Shown: positions 1 through 8,503 of the stretch, in pieces | Position numbering within the stretch: the first letter of the stretch is position 1 | Layout: each line of letters begins with the position of its first letter | NCBI GenBank assembly: GCA_900554415.1 | Contig: USGU01000013.1 | Coordinates: forward strand, 7,975-71,974 | Reading direction: 5' to 3' | DNA from: an uncultured Lachnospiraceae bacterium | GTDB taxonomy: Bacteria; Bacillota; Clostridia; Lachnospirales; Lachnospiraceae | Length of the DNA: 64,000 nucleotides | Position numbers and translations under genes: made by a program | Notes under the pieces: model-generated | What the model was told of the DNA's origin: nothing | Databases searched by the model: none | What the model saw: the letters and a program-made list of their open reading frames with translations, nothing else

Positions 1-1388
1 ACTGGATTTTCTGAAGCATTTTCTGCTTTTCTATTCTTTGCCTGTTTTGAGAAAAGGAACAAGTAAATTCCTGCTGCAAGTGCAATAAGGATAGCAGCAA
101 CAATATAAATCATAGACGAATTTGATAAAGCTGCTTCTGTCTCATTCTCAGCTTCATTTGAAGTTACTACCACTTCATCTTTCGCAGAAATTTCTTTATC
201 ACTTAACACACAGTCGAAGCATTCTTCTAATTCGATGGTAACATATCCGTTTTCAACCACTAATTCTTTTGCAAGCTCTTCTGCTGAATCCTTTTTACTG
301 TCATAATGATATAAATACCATTTGCTTCCATTTTGCATATCCTCTGGCACTTTGATGAATACTTTTGCTTTTCCGGGAAGTTTTCCATCGTGTGCAAAGC
401 GCAAATACAATGCCTGGACATTACGGAATATTTTACATCCGTCAAATGCAGTCTTGCTGGATGTCACTGAAAAATCCATATCAAATACAGACTTTACATC
501 CGTTCCCAAAAACTCCCACGCATATACAATATTACCCGCATCATCTTTTTCCTGAAAATCAACATACTCTTTTTCTTTTCCCTGAATAGCTTCCAGATAT
601 TCAGAACCCATTTTTCCGTCTTTAATCGGAACAAATGTAATGGTTCCTTTGTCACTTTCTACCACAGTTACACCATCTGCGTTTTCTTCTTCTATCAATT
701 CTTCTGTTATTTCTTCCGTAGTTGTATCTCCACCTACCTGACTTGCTGTAGCCGACTTATCTGTGCTGTTATTATTTTTTCCGGTTGAACCCGAACTGGA
801 TGTCGTATGATTTTCATTCGTTGTAGTGTTATTTCCAGCGGATGTATTGCTTCCACTGGAACTACTATTGTTTCCACCAGACGTATTGTTATCTCCAGAA
901 GACGGTTTCTTACTTACATTTACCGTAACCGAGGTAGTTCCACTACTGAACTGGCGGAGAGATGCCGTCAGTGTGATAACCGCAGTTCCTTCCGAAACAC
1001 CATGTACAGTCAATGTTCCACTGCTGTAGCTTGCTGTAGCCACAGAGGTATTACTTGATGAAACCGATACGCTTGTATGATATGTCTGATAAGTTTTTCC
1101 ATTACAGGTACACTGTCCGTTTGCATCCAGACATTCTTTTTCCCCACATATCTGTGGACATTCTGCCATACCACATCCCGGCAGCTGCGAATCACTTGCA
1201 GGGGTAAGGGATACACTAACCGAAGTATTACTTCCAGCTTCCACCGAAACACTTTCCTTTCCCACGCTGACTCCGACTGTTCCACGGTTAAAGTAAGCCT
1301 GTACTGTAGAATTTCCCACACCAGTTACACTCATTGTACCTACTACAGCTGCTGCTATAATTCCTGCCCATCTTTTTTTATTCATCAT
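1..1388 (-). CDS. Ig-like (Big-type) surface protein with Cys-rich insert, partial at window edge
   Basis: The reading frame stays open from the ATG at 1388 to the window edge, about 462 codons; the 3' end is outside. An RBS (GGGAGAA) sits before two tandem ATGs. Visible parts in order: a signal peptide (about residues 1-31, ending near VQA); a beta-rich Big-like domain interrupted by a short segment with six Cys (C-G-M-A-E-C-P-Q-I-C, then three more); a long Ser/Asn/Thr/Gly linker; an acidic globular region; and near the end a hydrophobic segment (IYIVAAILIALAAGIYLFLF) followed by basic residues, typical of a C-terminal membrane anchor. It starts 20 nt after the lipoprotein gene at 1409-3625 and probably shares its transcript. 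Surface display is inferred; the ligand is unknown. The six-Cys insert is unusual for a clostridial Ig-like protein. Confidence 0.8.
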   Translation of the reverse strand, partial: MMNKKRWAGIIAAAVVGTMSVTGVGNSTVQAYFNRGTVGVSVGKESVSVEAGSNTSVSVSLTPASDSQLPGCGMAECPQICGEKECLDANGQCTCNGKTYQTYHTSVSVSSSNTSVATASYSSGTLTVHGVSEGTAVITLTASLRQFSSGTTSVTVNVSKKPSSGDNNTSGGNNSSSSGSNTSAGNNTTTNENHTTSSSGSTGKNNNSTDKSATASQVGGDTTTEEITEELIEEENADGVTVVESDKGTITFVPIKDGKMGSEYLEAIQGKEKEYVDFQEKDDAGNIVYAWEFLGTDVKSVFDMDFSVTSSKTAFDGCKIFRNVQALYLRFAHDGKLPGKAKVFIKVPEDMQNGSKWYLYHYDSKKDSAEELAKELVVENGYVTIELEECFDCVLSDKEISAKDEVVVTSNEAENETEAALSNSSMIYIVAAILIALAAGIYLFLFSKQAKNRKAENASENP

Positions 1389-1408
1389 TCTAATTCTCCC
1401 GTTCTTTC

Positions 1409-3625
1409 CTATTCATCCAGATAAATATCCAGTCGTATACAATCACCACCGGTCTCGATCTGATATCCTCCAAAGACACCTGATAAATTACCGAGACATG
1501 CAACAAACGGTCCTTTGTCATTCTTTACCGCACCAATAGAAGAAGTAACTCCCAACTCATCTAACCTGTCACTCAGATGATTGTATGACACAGAGCCTTC
1601 ACTCTCATGGTCATGCTTCGGCATAATCGGATAACCATTCTTCACACAGGCTAACATTGGAACCGCATAAGGAATCATATAGCCTTCACGATTAATGACA
1701 TTATACTGTTCTGCTCTGTCCTGCCATTCAAAATAACTGATATCGTCCATTGTCAGATACAGGTCATTATCCCGTCCATAAAACTCTGCATAACCAGAGA
1801 ATGAATCTAGTCCAACCTGTTCTGTAAGCAGCCAGTACAAATCAATTCCCGTGAAGCAATCCTGCCATCCACCTACACCCATACTCTCAAACTCTTCCTG
1901 ATTGCCAATCAGTCCGTAGTAATTCTGATATACATAATCCGGATATTCTTTCATTAAGTTTTCCAGTTGCTTTGTAGTGAATGACTTTGTCTTGATTGCT
2001 CCGAGATACGGTGCATTACTGTTATATATATTCACAGTAAATGTGATATCTTCACTTTCTGAATACGGTTCGCGTGTGTGAAATTCATATTCCGGGTCCG
2101 ATGGATTTTCTGTAGTTCCCAGAAGCACTTTTTCCAAACTGTCTACATATGTAATTTCAGCACCATTCATAACCATAATCGCAAGCGGACCTGCAAGTGG
2201 TGTATTATTTTCTGTAAGCGGCTGACCATCTACAGCCATGACCAGCATAATCTTTTGTCCATTCTGTTCTGTTTCATTGCCGATACAGATTTCCTGCGTC
2301 ACTTCTGTAAGACGTTTCTGTACTCCGGAAGCTGTTCCGGAATAAAGGTCTGCATATACCGGATTCGTGAAGTCCACTCCACATAATTCCAGAAATGCTT
2401 TGAAATCAATTCCCTGTAAGGTATGACCCTTTAACGGACAGTCACAGAAACTTCCGGTATCGTGTATTTCGTTCATTGTAATATCATGCTTGTTCATGTT
2501 TTCATTCTGATAACACAAAGCAGCAAGTTTCTCCAGTTCATATACGGAATAGATTTCTTCTTCTCCCAAAGGAACCCCTGTTACAGTCAGAATGCGATAT
2601 GCAACATTTGCGACTTCTATTTCATCCATATGGCTGATATGAAGTCCATTTACAAATGCTTCTTCCTCCGAAGACATTTCCCGGTTCACCTCATCTTCTT
2701 TATCTTTAGCTCCGGTACGGTCCACACCATCATCATGTGTTTCTTCCTTTGCATATTGCGCATTGTCACATGTCACATTCACATAATGATATACTTTTAA
2801 ATCAAGTTCCACATTTTTATCGCCATTACATTTTTCCACACTGATTATGTCATCCATGCTGGTAAACTTATAATCGTCACTGTAATATTGGGAAAGTGTC
2901 TCTGCAATTGTCTCCGCTGCTGAATACTCATCTTCCCGTAAAAACTCATGTCCGTGTACTGCAACTGCCTGGTCAAGAATCTCAATATTCTTGTTCTCTC
3001 CCACTTTTACCGGCTCTCCGTCTTCCAGCAGACGTATCCATGCAATGCTCCGAATGTTCCATGCATGGGTTACCTGCTTCATTACCTGTGGATTTCCAGT
3101 ACCACTTCCTTCTTTTTCTGATACATCTGTAAGTTCTACTCCCGATGGAATCAAAGCATTAATTCTAAAATTCTGGGTAGCATACTTTCCGTCTGCTGAT
3201 GTAATTGCACTTATTACGGTCTCCGAATCTGCACGGCTTATATTCAGCGTTCCATTTGTGACAGAATCCACCTGAATCCTCAAAAGCAGTTCTTTCTCAC
3301 TTTCGCCTTTCAGAAACTGCATTTTCTTATCCGATATCTTTCCATCCGATATAGTCACACGCAAACTGTTTGTATGCTTTTCCTGCCAGCATACTTCACG
3401 GTCATATGACAGCGTTACATCCACATATTGCGTATCCACGCTTCCGTCATTCCAGCTTTCAATTACCGCATCCTTTAAAATCGGAGAATTATCATCGTCT
3501 ACCACTGCTTTCTTTCCACATCCGGTTGTCAATACTGAAATAGACAATATAACCGCAAAAAGAATGACTACAGATACAAATCTCCTGCCATTACCTTTCC
3601 GTCTCATGTTATGATGCATTCTCAT
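1409..3625 (-). CDS. Large lipoprotein with possible molybdopterin-oxidoreductase-like (SUOX-fold) domains
   Basis: 738 aa. The N-terminus has a basic stretch, a hydrophobic core and a lipobox ending LTTGC (Cys36), so a lipoprotein anchored outside the cell is predicted. The start at 3625 follows an AAGG/GGGATGAG ribosome binding site; Met3 is an alternative. Two C-terminal regions look alike in layout: one around residues 395-520 (LQGIDFKAFLELCGVD, then LVMAVDGQPLTENNTPL) and one around 570-735 (FTGIDLYWLLTEQVGL). This G-I-x-L-x-x-L-L pattern plus an x-V-D/N-G-x-P-L motif resembles the oxidoreductase molybdopterin-binding fold (PF00174 type), but no cofactor ligand can be identified, so this is tentative. 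It lies in a short transcription unit with the surface protein downstream and has its own promoter at 3683-3711. Confidence 0.75.
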   Translation of the reverse strand: MRMHHNMRRKGNGRRFVSVVILFAVILSISVLTTGCGKKAVVDDDNSPILKDAVIESWNDGSVDTQYVDVTLSYDREVCWQEKHTNSLRVTISDGKISDKKMQFLKGESEKELLLRIQVDSVTNGTLNISRADSETVISAITSADGKYATQNFRINALIPSGVELTDVSEKEGSGTGNPQVMKQVTHAWNIRSIAWIRLLEDGEPVKVGENKNIEILDQAVAVHGHEFLREDEYSAAETIAETLSQYYSDDYKFTSMDDIISVEKCNGDKNVELDLKVYHYVNVTCDNAQYAKEETHDDGVDRTGAKDKEDEVNREMSSEEEAFVNGLHISHMDEIEVANVAYRILTVTGVPLGEEEIYSVYELEKLAALCYQNENMNKHDITMNEIHDTGSFCDCPLKGHTLQGIDFKAFLELCGVDFTNPVYADLYSGTASGVQKRLTEVTQEICIGNETEQNGQKIMLVMAVDGQPLTENNTPLAGPLAIMVMNGAEITYVDSLEKVLLGTTENPSDPEYEFHTREPYSESEDITFTVNIYNSNAPYLGAIKTKSFTTKQLENLMKEYPDYVYQNYYGLIGNQEEFESMGVGGWQDCFTGIDLYWLLTEQVGLDSFSGYAEFYGRDNDLYLTMDDISYFEWQDRAEQYNVINREGYMIPYAVPMLACVKNGYPIMPKHDHESEGSVSYNHLSDRLDELGVTSSIGAVKNDKGPFVACLGNLSGVFGGYQIETGGDCIRLDIYLDE

Positions 3626-3682
3626 CTCATCCCTTTTCCTTTATTTGTATAGTTATCCAATCTTTTACTATTTACTCCATTT

Positions 3683-3711
3683 ATTATACCTGTATATTTT
3701 ATAAAAAGCAA
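3683..3711 (-). promoter_or_regulatory. Sigma-A promoter of the lipoprotein/surface-protein unit
   Basis: TTGCTT (3711-3706), 17-nt spacer, TATAAT (3688-3683), about 60 nt before the lipoprotein start. It lies between the terminator at 3864-3912 and the gene, so the last two envelope genes can be transcribed separately from the upstream operon. Confidence 0.75.
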
Positions 3712-3860
3712 ACGATTTTGAAAAATAATACGCGTATTAAAACATTCTGATAATACAAATCCTGCTTATGAAAAAATATGCCGGGCACATTAGTCATTCA
3801 TCCAAAAACCTTTTTGCTTTCTCGTTGCAAAATAGATAACACTGTAACGTTTTTTTGCAA

Positions 3861-3912
3861 AAAAACAGAGATGACTGTATACCTTGAAAATGATTTACAT
3901 GTCATCCCTGTT
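3861..3912 (-). terminator. Terminator of the kinase-LRR-MoxR-DUF58-transglutaminase operon
   Basis: Inverted repeat AACAGGGATGAC / GTCATCTCTGTT on the minus strand (12 bp including G-U), followed by a run of T, 17 nt past the stop of the transglutaminase-like gene. Confidence 0.75.
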
Positions 3913-3928
3913 CTCTTATTTTATTCAC

Positions 3929-6268
3929 TTATTTTTTCATAATCCATTTTCTATGAATCCATTCATAGTGCAGCATAATCTTTGCCCGCTTATCTCTTCC
4001 CGTTCTCAGTGAAGTTTTTATTTTTGTTAGGAAAATCTGAATGGTTCGCATCTCATTTGGTCTTAATTCCATATCTCCATAAACACTGCGCTCGATAAGT
4101 TCACAGGTTCTCGTATATTCACCTGGTTTTATTTCTTCAAACCGACTGGATATGATTGCATCTACTTCTTTCGTATTCCATCCAAGACTTGTTCTTATAC
4201 CAATAAACGTAAGTACTGAAAAGATGCTCCGCTCAAGGAAAAGGACCTGTCCTTTCTGGTCATCCTTCAGATACCATCTTTTTTCTGTCCATGCAAAAAC
4301 AACTCTTCCAAACTCCAAAATAACAAAAGTAAACAGTATTACCAGCAACAGTACAGTCAGAATCCCAACAACAATTGCTGCAAAATTCCAGATTTTCCCT
4401 GCAAGCTTAGAACCCTTTCCATTATTTCCATTTTCCAGCTTCGTAGAACTTTCCACATCATTTCCATTATCCTGGATTGCCGCACTCATATGCTCTGTAT
4501 CCGGTGTACTAACCATATTGCGAAGCGACAGTGCATCATAGTAATATCCCGGTGTTACATCAACCGGCTGCCAGCCTACTCCATCGAAATATACTTCTAC
4601 CCATGCGTGGGAATCTTTTCCGGTAAGAGTCACAGTTTTATTATCACTTCTGGTAACATCATCTGCCGACAAATAATATCCTTCCACATAACGTGCCGGA
4701 ATTCCATGTGTACGAAGGGCCTGTACTGCAACCGATGCAAATAAGACATCATTTCCTTCATGCGACTCTGTCAATCCCCAGATAACCGGGTCCTCACTTT
4801 CTGGTGCTGTTTCCGGCTGTTCCACATAAGACAGATTTTCACTCAGCTTCGTCCTCACATGATTCAGTGCACTGTAAATCCCATCATTTTCCGACTCATA
4901 ATCATCCCAGAACAATTCCTTCATGAAATCATAAATATCGGAATCTACCAACACATAATTCTCATATACAAAATTTCGATAAACTGCCTCTGCCTTGCTA
5001 TATTGCTTCTGGCTTTCAGTGTCAGGATTGGAAACCCAACTGTCTGTCACAGTCAGTTCCGAAGGTCTTGTACCAGACTTTTCTTCATAGGCATATTCCT
5101 GTTCACCGAAAAATCCCTTGCTTACGAATCTTGTATCAGACTTCTCTTTCAGTCTTCCGTCTGTCACCTCAAGAACCGATGTAGGCACATACACATAATA
5201 TCTGGATGCGCCTTCCACTGTAATCTGTACCTGATTCTCTGGATTCTTATCCGACTCTTCTCCAAGATTCAGATAAGAAGCATTCTGGCTTAACGGATTA
5301 AATGTCTGCTTCTTCAACCATTTCATCATTCCTGAATTGTCCCCGCCATAAGCCGAATCAGAAAGAGGCGTCCAACTTCCATCCTGATATGTACTTCCAA
5401 TAAATCCGCGCAGATATAAATTCTTATCCTGTTCTGTGCTCACGGTCAGCATCTCTTCTTCGCTGGCTTTTAGTTCAGCTGCCTGTCTTATATTGCCCTC
5501 CGGCAATACATCCTCTCCATAGCGCCATATATGAATCTGATTTTGAAGGTCCTCACGAGCCTGCTGAACACCTTCAATTTCCGTCTGCCCTGTCAGCCCG
5601 GAACCTGCACCAAATACAAGCACAACAACCGCAAGCCACAAAAAACCTCTTCTGGTCATATTTTGCTTCTTTGTGGAAATGCAAAGTCCTACAAATGCTG
5701 CAAGCATAAAACCACCTGCAAGAGAATCAAAGATTCCCCCTGACAGAATCAGATAAAACCAGACGAATTCATAAATAAAACATGCTATGGTATGATGGCC
5801 TTTTACAAGCAGGTATCCCACCATACCGATAAATAATGCAACCGCTATAGAAAATGCCCGGATTCCTGCATCCGATACCTGTATCTGAAATACAGCTACC
5901 CCACTTTCATGTACCTGGTTCCATCTGGATATCAGAAGATTTACCCAAATTTTCATTCCGTTGTAAAGATTTCCCCAGCCGACGAGCACCAGCAGAAGCA
6001 CCCACGGAAGGATTTTCAATCCCCCGGCAAACGGATATTTTCTCTTAAGAAATTCCACCATTACGGTAAATCCTATCATAAGAAATGTTGGAATAATAAC
6101 AACGCCAATCCCCGGTGCAACATTTCCCCACATTTTCATAAATGCAATGATATTACCGACTGCCAGAAGGATAACCAGACACAATATCCAAATCATGCTA
6201 CTATATGATTTTTTTCCTCCTACTGCACTGACTTCTCTAATCTGTCCTTTTCGTACGGAATATTTCAT
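3929..6268 (-). CDS. Multi-pass membrane protein with transglutaminase-like domain (catalytic Cys replaced) and DUF4129-like tail
   Basis: 779 aa, TgpA/YebA-like architecture: about six N-terminal membrane helices (residues 25-215), an extracytoplasmic region, a transglutaminase-fold core (about 495-580), one membrane helix (about 635-660) and a cytoplasmic DUF4129-like tail. The core keeps GIPARYVEGY, the catalytic His (SHAW, His554) and Asp (VDVTPG, Asp570). Where active enzymes have G-x-C-x-x-x-A, this one reads G-N-D-V-L-F-A, so the nucleophile position is Asp507; the codon (GAT) is clear in the DNA. Classical Cys-protease or transglutaminase chemistry is therefore unlikely, and a binding or scaffold role is more probable. 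RBS AAGGA precedes the ATG. It is the last gene of the operon; MoxR-DUF58-transglutaminase is a recurrent trio. Confidence 0.85.
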   Translation of the reverse strand: MKYSVRKGQIREVSAVGGKKSYSSMIWILCLVILLAVGNIIAFMKMWGNVAPGIGVVIIPTFLMIGFTVMVEFLKRKYPFAGGLKILPWVLLLVLVGWGNLYNGMKIWVNLLISRWNQVHESGVAVFQIQVSDAGIRAFSIAVALFIGMVGYLLVKGHHTIACFIYEFVWFYLILSGGIFDSLAGGFMLAAFVGLCISTKKQNMTRRGFLWLAVVVLVFGAGSGLTGQTEIEGVQQAREDLQNQIHIWRYGEDVLPEGNIRQAAELKASEEEMLTVSTEQDKNLYLRGFIGSTYQDGSWTPLSDSAYGGDNSGMMKWLKKQTFNPLSQNASYLNLGEESDKNPENQVQITVEGASRYYVYVPTSVLEVTDGRLKEKSDTRFVSKGFFGEQEYAYEEKSGTRPSELTVTDSWVSNPDTESQKQYSKAEAVYRNFVYENYVLVDSDIYDFMKELFWDDYESENDGIYSALNHVRTKLSENLSYVEQPETAPESEDPVIWGLTESHEGNDVLFASVAVQALRTHGIPARYVEGYYLSADDVTRSDNKTVTLTGKDSHAWVEVYFDGVGWQPVDVTPGYYYDALSLRNMVSTPDTEHMSAAIQDNGNDVESSTKLENGNNGKGSKLAGKIWNFAAIVVGILTVLLLVILFTFVILEFGRVVFAWTEKRWYLKDDQKGQVLFLERSIFSVLTFIGIRTSLGWNTKEVDAIISSRFEEIKPGEYTRTCELIERSVYGDMELRPNEMRTIQIFLTKIKTSLRTGRDKRAKIMLHYEWIHRKWIMKK

Positions 6269-6345
6269 AAATAATTTCCTTACTTTCTTTTAATTTCATA
6301 TTCAAACATTAGCATTTTGTTAATGATATCAGAAATACTTTTGCA

Positions 6346-7518
6346 TTAACAACGAACCCGATACTGTTCTCCCGATTTCAGTTCTTCTGGAAGTTCTATC
6401 ATATCCAGACTGTTTCCAAGATTCGTATGTAAGATATGATCTTCCTGCGTTGTTCCAATCACTGTAATTCCGATTCTCTGATCCATTCCTTTTAAATCCT
6501 GCTCATATTTTCCAGCCGTCAGAATAAGCAGCCTTGTAAACTTCTGTTCCATCTGTTCTCTTAAAAACAGTTGAAATCCTGTCCCCGCATTTTTCTGCAT
6601 TGGAATTCCATACCAAATCGCACAAAATTGATGAAAATCGCGTTCTTCCCGGATTTCATATACCCGAAGTCCAGTCTTTGTTGGTATTACAACGCAAAAT
6701 GCAACTCTCTGTCTTACAAGTTTCTCCATAATTCCTGAGCCATACGCAATTGCTGCATTTAGTGACGCAGATGACACCGGCTCGTTCTCCTGTTCCAGTC
6801 CCAAATCAATTAACACTGCCAGATTATAATGCGATGGATCGCTGGCCTCTCTTAAAATCAACGTATCTGTCTTGCTGGACAGTTTCCAGTGAACAGCCCG
6901 AATATCATCTCCAGGTACATACTCCCTGATATCAAACATTTCACTTGGATCGTTTCCTTTTCGATTCTGTATCTGACCTTCTTCTCTCGGTCTTCCGTAA
7001 ATATCCTTTGACATTTCTACATGCATTTGGACTTTCTGTGGATAAATTATCGTTGTCATCTCTCCAAACGACTTGATTGGCACCCTGAATAATCCAAGGA
7101 GATCATACACATAAGCTTCCTGGCATCGCACCATGATTTCTCCGCACTGCTCTTTCGAAACCGGAATCTCATACACACTTTTCTTATCTTCCAGATTAAG
7201 CAGTAAACGTCTCGTCTGAAAAATGTCGAACATACGATTCTGGCATTCCAGTTCAACGCCAACTGCCTTAGATGCCAGCAATATTCCTTTTGTCTCTACA
7301 AGTAAATCCAGTGCAAATTTCTTTTTCTCCTCTTCATCAGTTCTGAACTGGACCTGAAGCTGCATATTTTTTGCATCATGATGAATCAGAATTCCTAAAA
7401 CCACTGCAAAACCAATCCAGAAAAGAAACAGTAGCAGAAAAAATGGAAGTCCAAAAGCAAACAGTAAAATTGCGCTCAGAATCACAAGGAACAAATACCC
7501 TAATCGATTCTTTCTCAT
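6346..7518 (-). CDS. DUF58 family protein (MoxR partner)
   Basis: About 390 aa. Two adjacent hydrophobic helices at the N-terminus (LFLVILSAILLFAFGLPFFL and a following segment) anchor the protein; the rest is soluble. The DUF58 signature is present as FDIREYVPGDDIRAVHWK followed by SSKTDTLILRE. I chose the ATG at 7518 because GGAG lies 6 nt before it; an in-frame ATG at 7530 has a poorer site. DUF58 proteins have a von Willebrand-like fold and are encoded next to MoxR AAA+ ATPases, as here (43 nt downstream of MoxR). Together with the transglutaminase-like protein they probably form an envelope-associated assembly or quality-control complex; the substrate is unknown, perhaps the LRR protein of the same operon. 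Confidence 0.88.
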   Translation of the reverse strand: MRKNRLGYLFLVILSAILLFAFGLPFFLLLFLFWIGFAVVLGILIHHDAKNMQLQVQFRTDEEEKKKFALDLLVETKGILLASKAVGVELECQNRMFDIFQTRRLLLNLEDKKSVYEIPVSKEQCGEIMVRCQEAYVYDLLGLFRVPIKSFGEMTTIIYPQKVQMHVEMSKDIYGRPREEGQIQNRKGNDPSEMFDIREYVPGDDIRAVHWKLSSKTDTLILREASDPSHYNLAVLIDLGLEQENEPVSSASLNAAIAYGSGIMEKLVRQRVAFCVVIPTKTGLRVYEIREERDFHQFCAIWYGIPMQKNAGTGFQLFLREQMEQKFTRLLILTAGKYEQDLKGMDQRIGITVIGTTQEDHILHTNLGNSLDMIELPEELKSGEQYRVRC

Positions 7519-7561
7519 AGTTTTCTCCATTCTACCGTCATATTCCTGACGATATTATTTG

Positions 7562-8503
7562 CTATCTCTCTCCTGCAATCGGTGTCTTCACCTGTGCCAT
7601 AATTTCTTCCAGAATTCCTTTTGCACCAACTCCGTTTACCTGAGCCTGTGGTTTCAGAACAAGACGATGTGCACAAACATCAAGAAATACATTCTGAACA
7701 TCTTCCGGAACTACATAATTTCTACCTTTTAAAATTGCATTTGCACGCGACATCTTCACGAGAGCAGATACACCACGAGGTGATACTCCAAGTTCTACCA
7801 TAGCGTGATTTCTTGTCGCCTCACAAAGGCGGATTGCATAAGCCATCACACCATCTGTCATGCGAACAGAATTTAAGTAATCCTGAATTTCCAGAATGTT
7901 CTGTCCATTTGTCACGGTTTTTAAATCCTGCAGCGGATTATGGTAACGCTGTGCATTCAGAATGTCCATCTGTTTTTCCAATGTCGGATAGCCAATAGAC
8001 AGACACACCATAAAACGGTCAAGCTGTGACTCCGGCAGTGGCTGTGTTCCTGAAAATCCGAGCGGGTTCTGTGTTGCTATACAGATAAATGGCAACGGTA
8101 AAACATGGGTTTCACCATCTACGGTAATCGTATGTTCTTCCATAACCTCCAAAAGAGCGGACTGTGTTTTTGGAGAAGTACGGTTAATTTCATCTGCCAG
8201 AAGAAGCTGACAGTTTGCTGCCCCATCCATATACTCTAACTGATTGGTTTCCCGGTTAAACATGGTAAATCCCGTAATATCGGACGGCAGCGTATCCGGT
8301 GTAAACTGAATACGCTTATTGCTCAGTCCGAGTACCTTGGAAAATGCCAGTGCCAGAGTTGTTTTTCCAACTCCCGGGCAGTCTTCCAGTAAAATGTGTC
8401 CCCCTGCATAAATAGTCATCAGTACTTTTTCCACAATATCATTTTTACCAATAAACGCCTGATTGACCTGTTCAATAATTTCCTTGGATTGTTCTACAAT
8501 CAT
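7562..8503 (-). CDS. MoxR-type AAA+ ATPase
   Basis: 313 aa, the usual length for the MoxR family. Walker A is CPGVGKTT (residues 42-49) and Walker B is LLLADE (Asp104, Glu105); sensor and arginine-finger regions follow (ESQLDRF; SPRGVSALVKMSRANA). MoxR proteins use ATP to remodel or activate partner proteins, often von Willebrand or DUF58 proteins. The ATG overlaps the stop of the LRR gene (ATGA, 4 nt), which points to translational coupling, and the DUF58 gene follows closely. Confidence 0.93.
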   Translation of the reverse strand: MIVEQSKEIIEQVNQAFIGKNDIVEKVLMTIYAGGHILLEDCPGVGKTTLALAFSKVLGLSNKRIQFTPDTLPSDITGFTMFNRETNQLEYMDGAANCQLLLADEINRTSPKTQSALLEVMEEHTITVDGETHVLPLPFICIATQNPLGFSGTQPLPESQLDRFMVCLSIGYPTLEKQMDILNAQRYHNPLQDLKTVTNGQNILEIQDYLNSVRMTDGVMAYAIRLCEATRNHAMVELGVSPRGVSALVKMSRANAILKGRNYVVPEDVQNVFLDVCAHRLVLKPQAQVNGVGAKGILEEIMAQVKTPIAGER

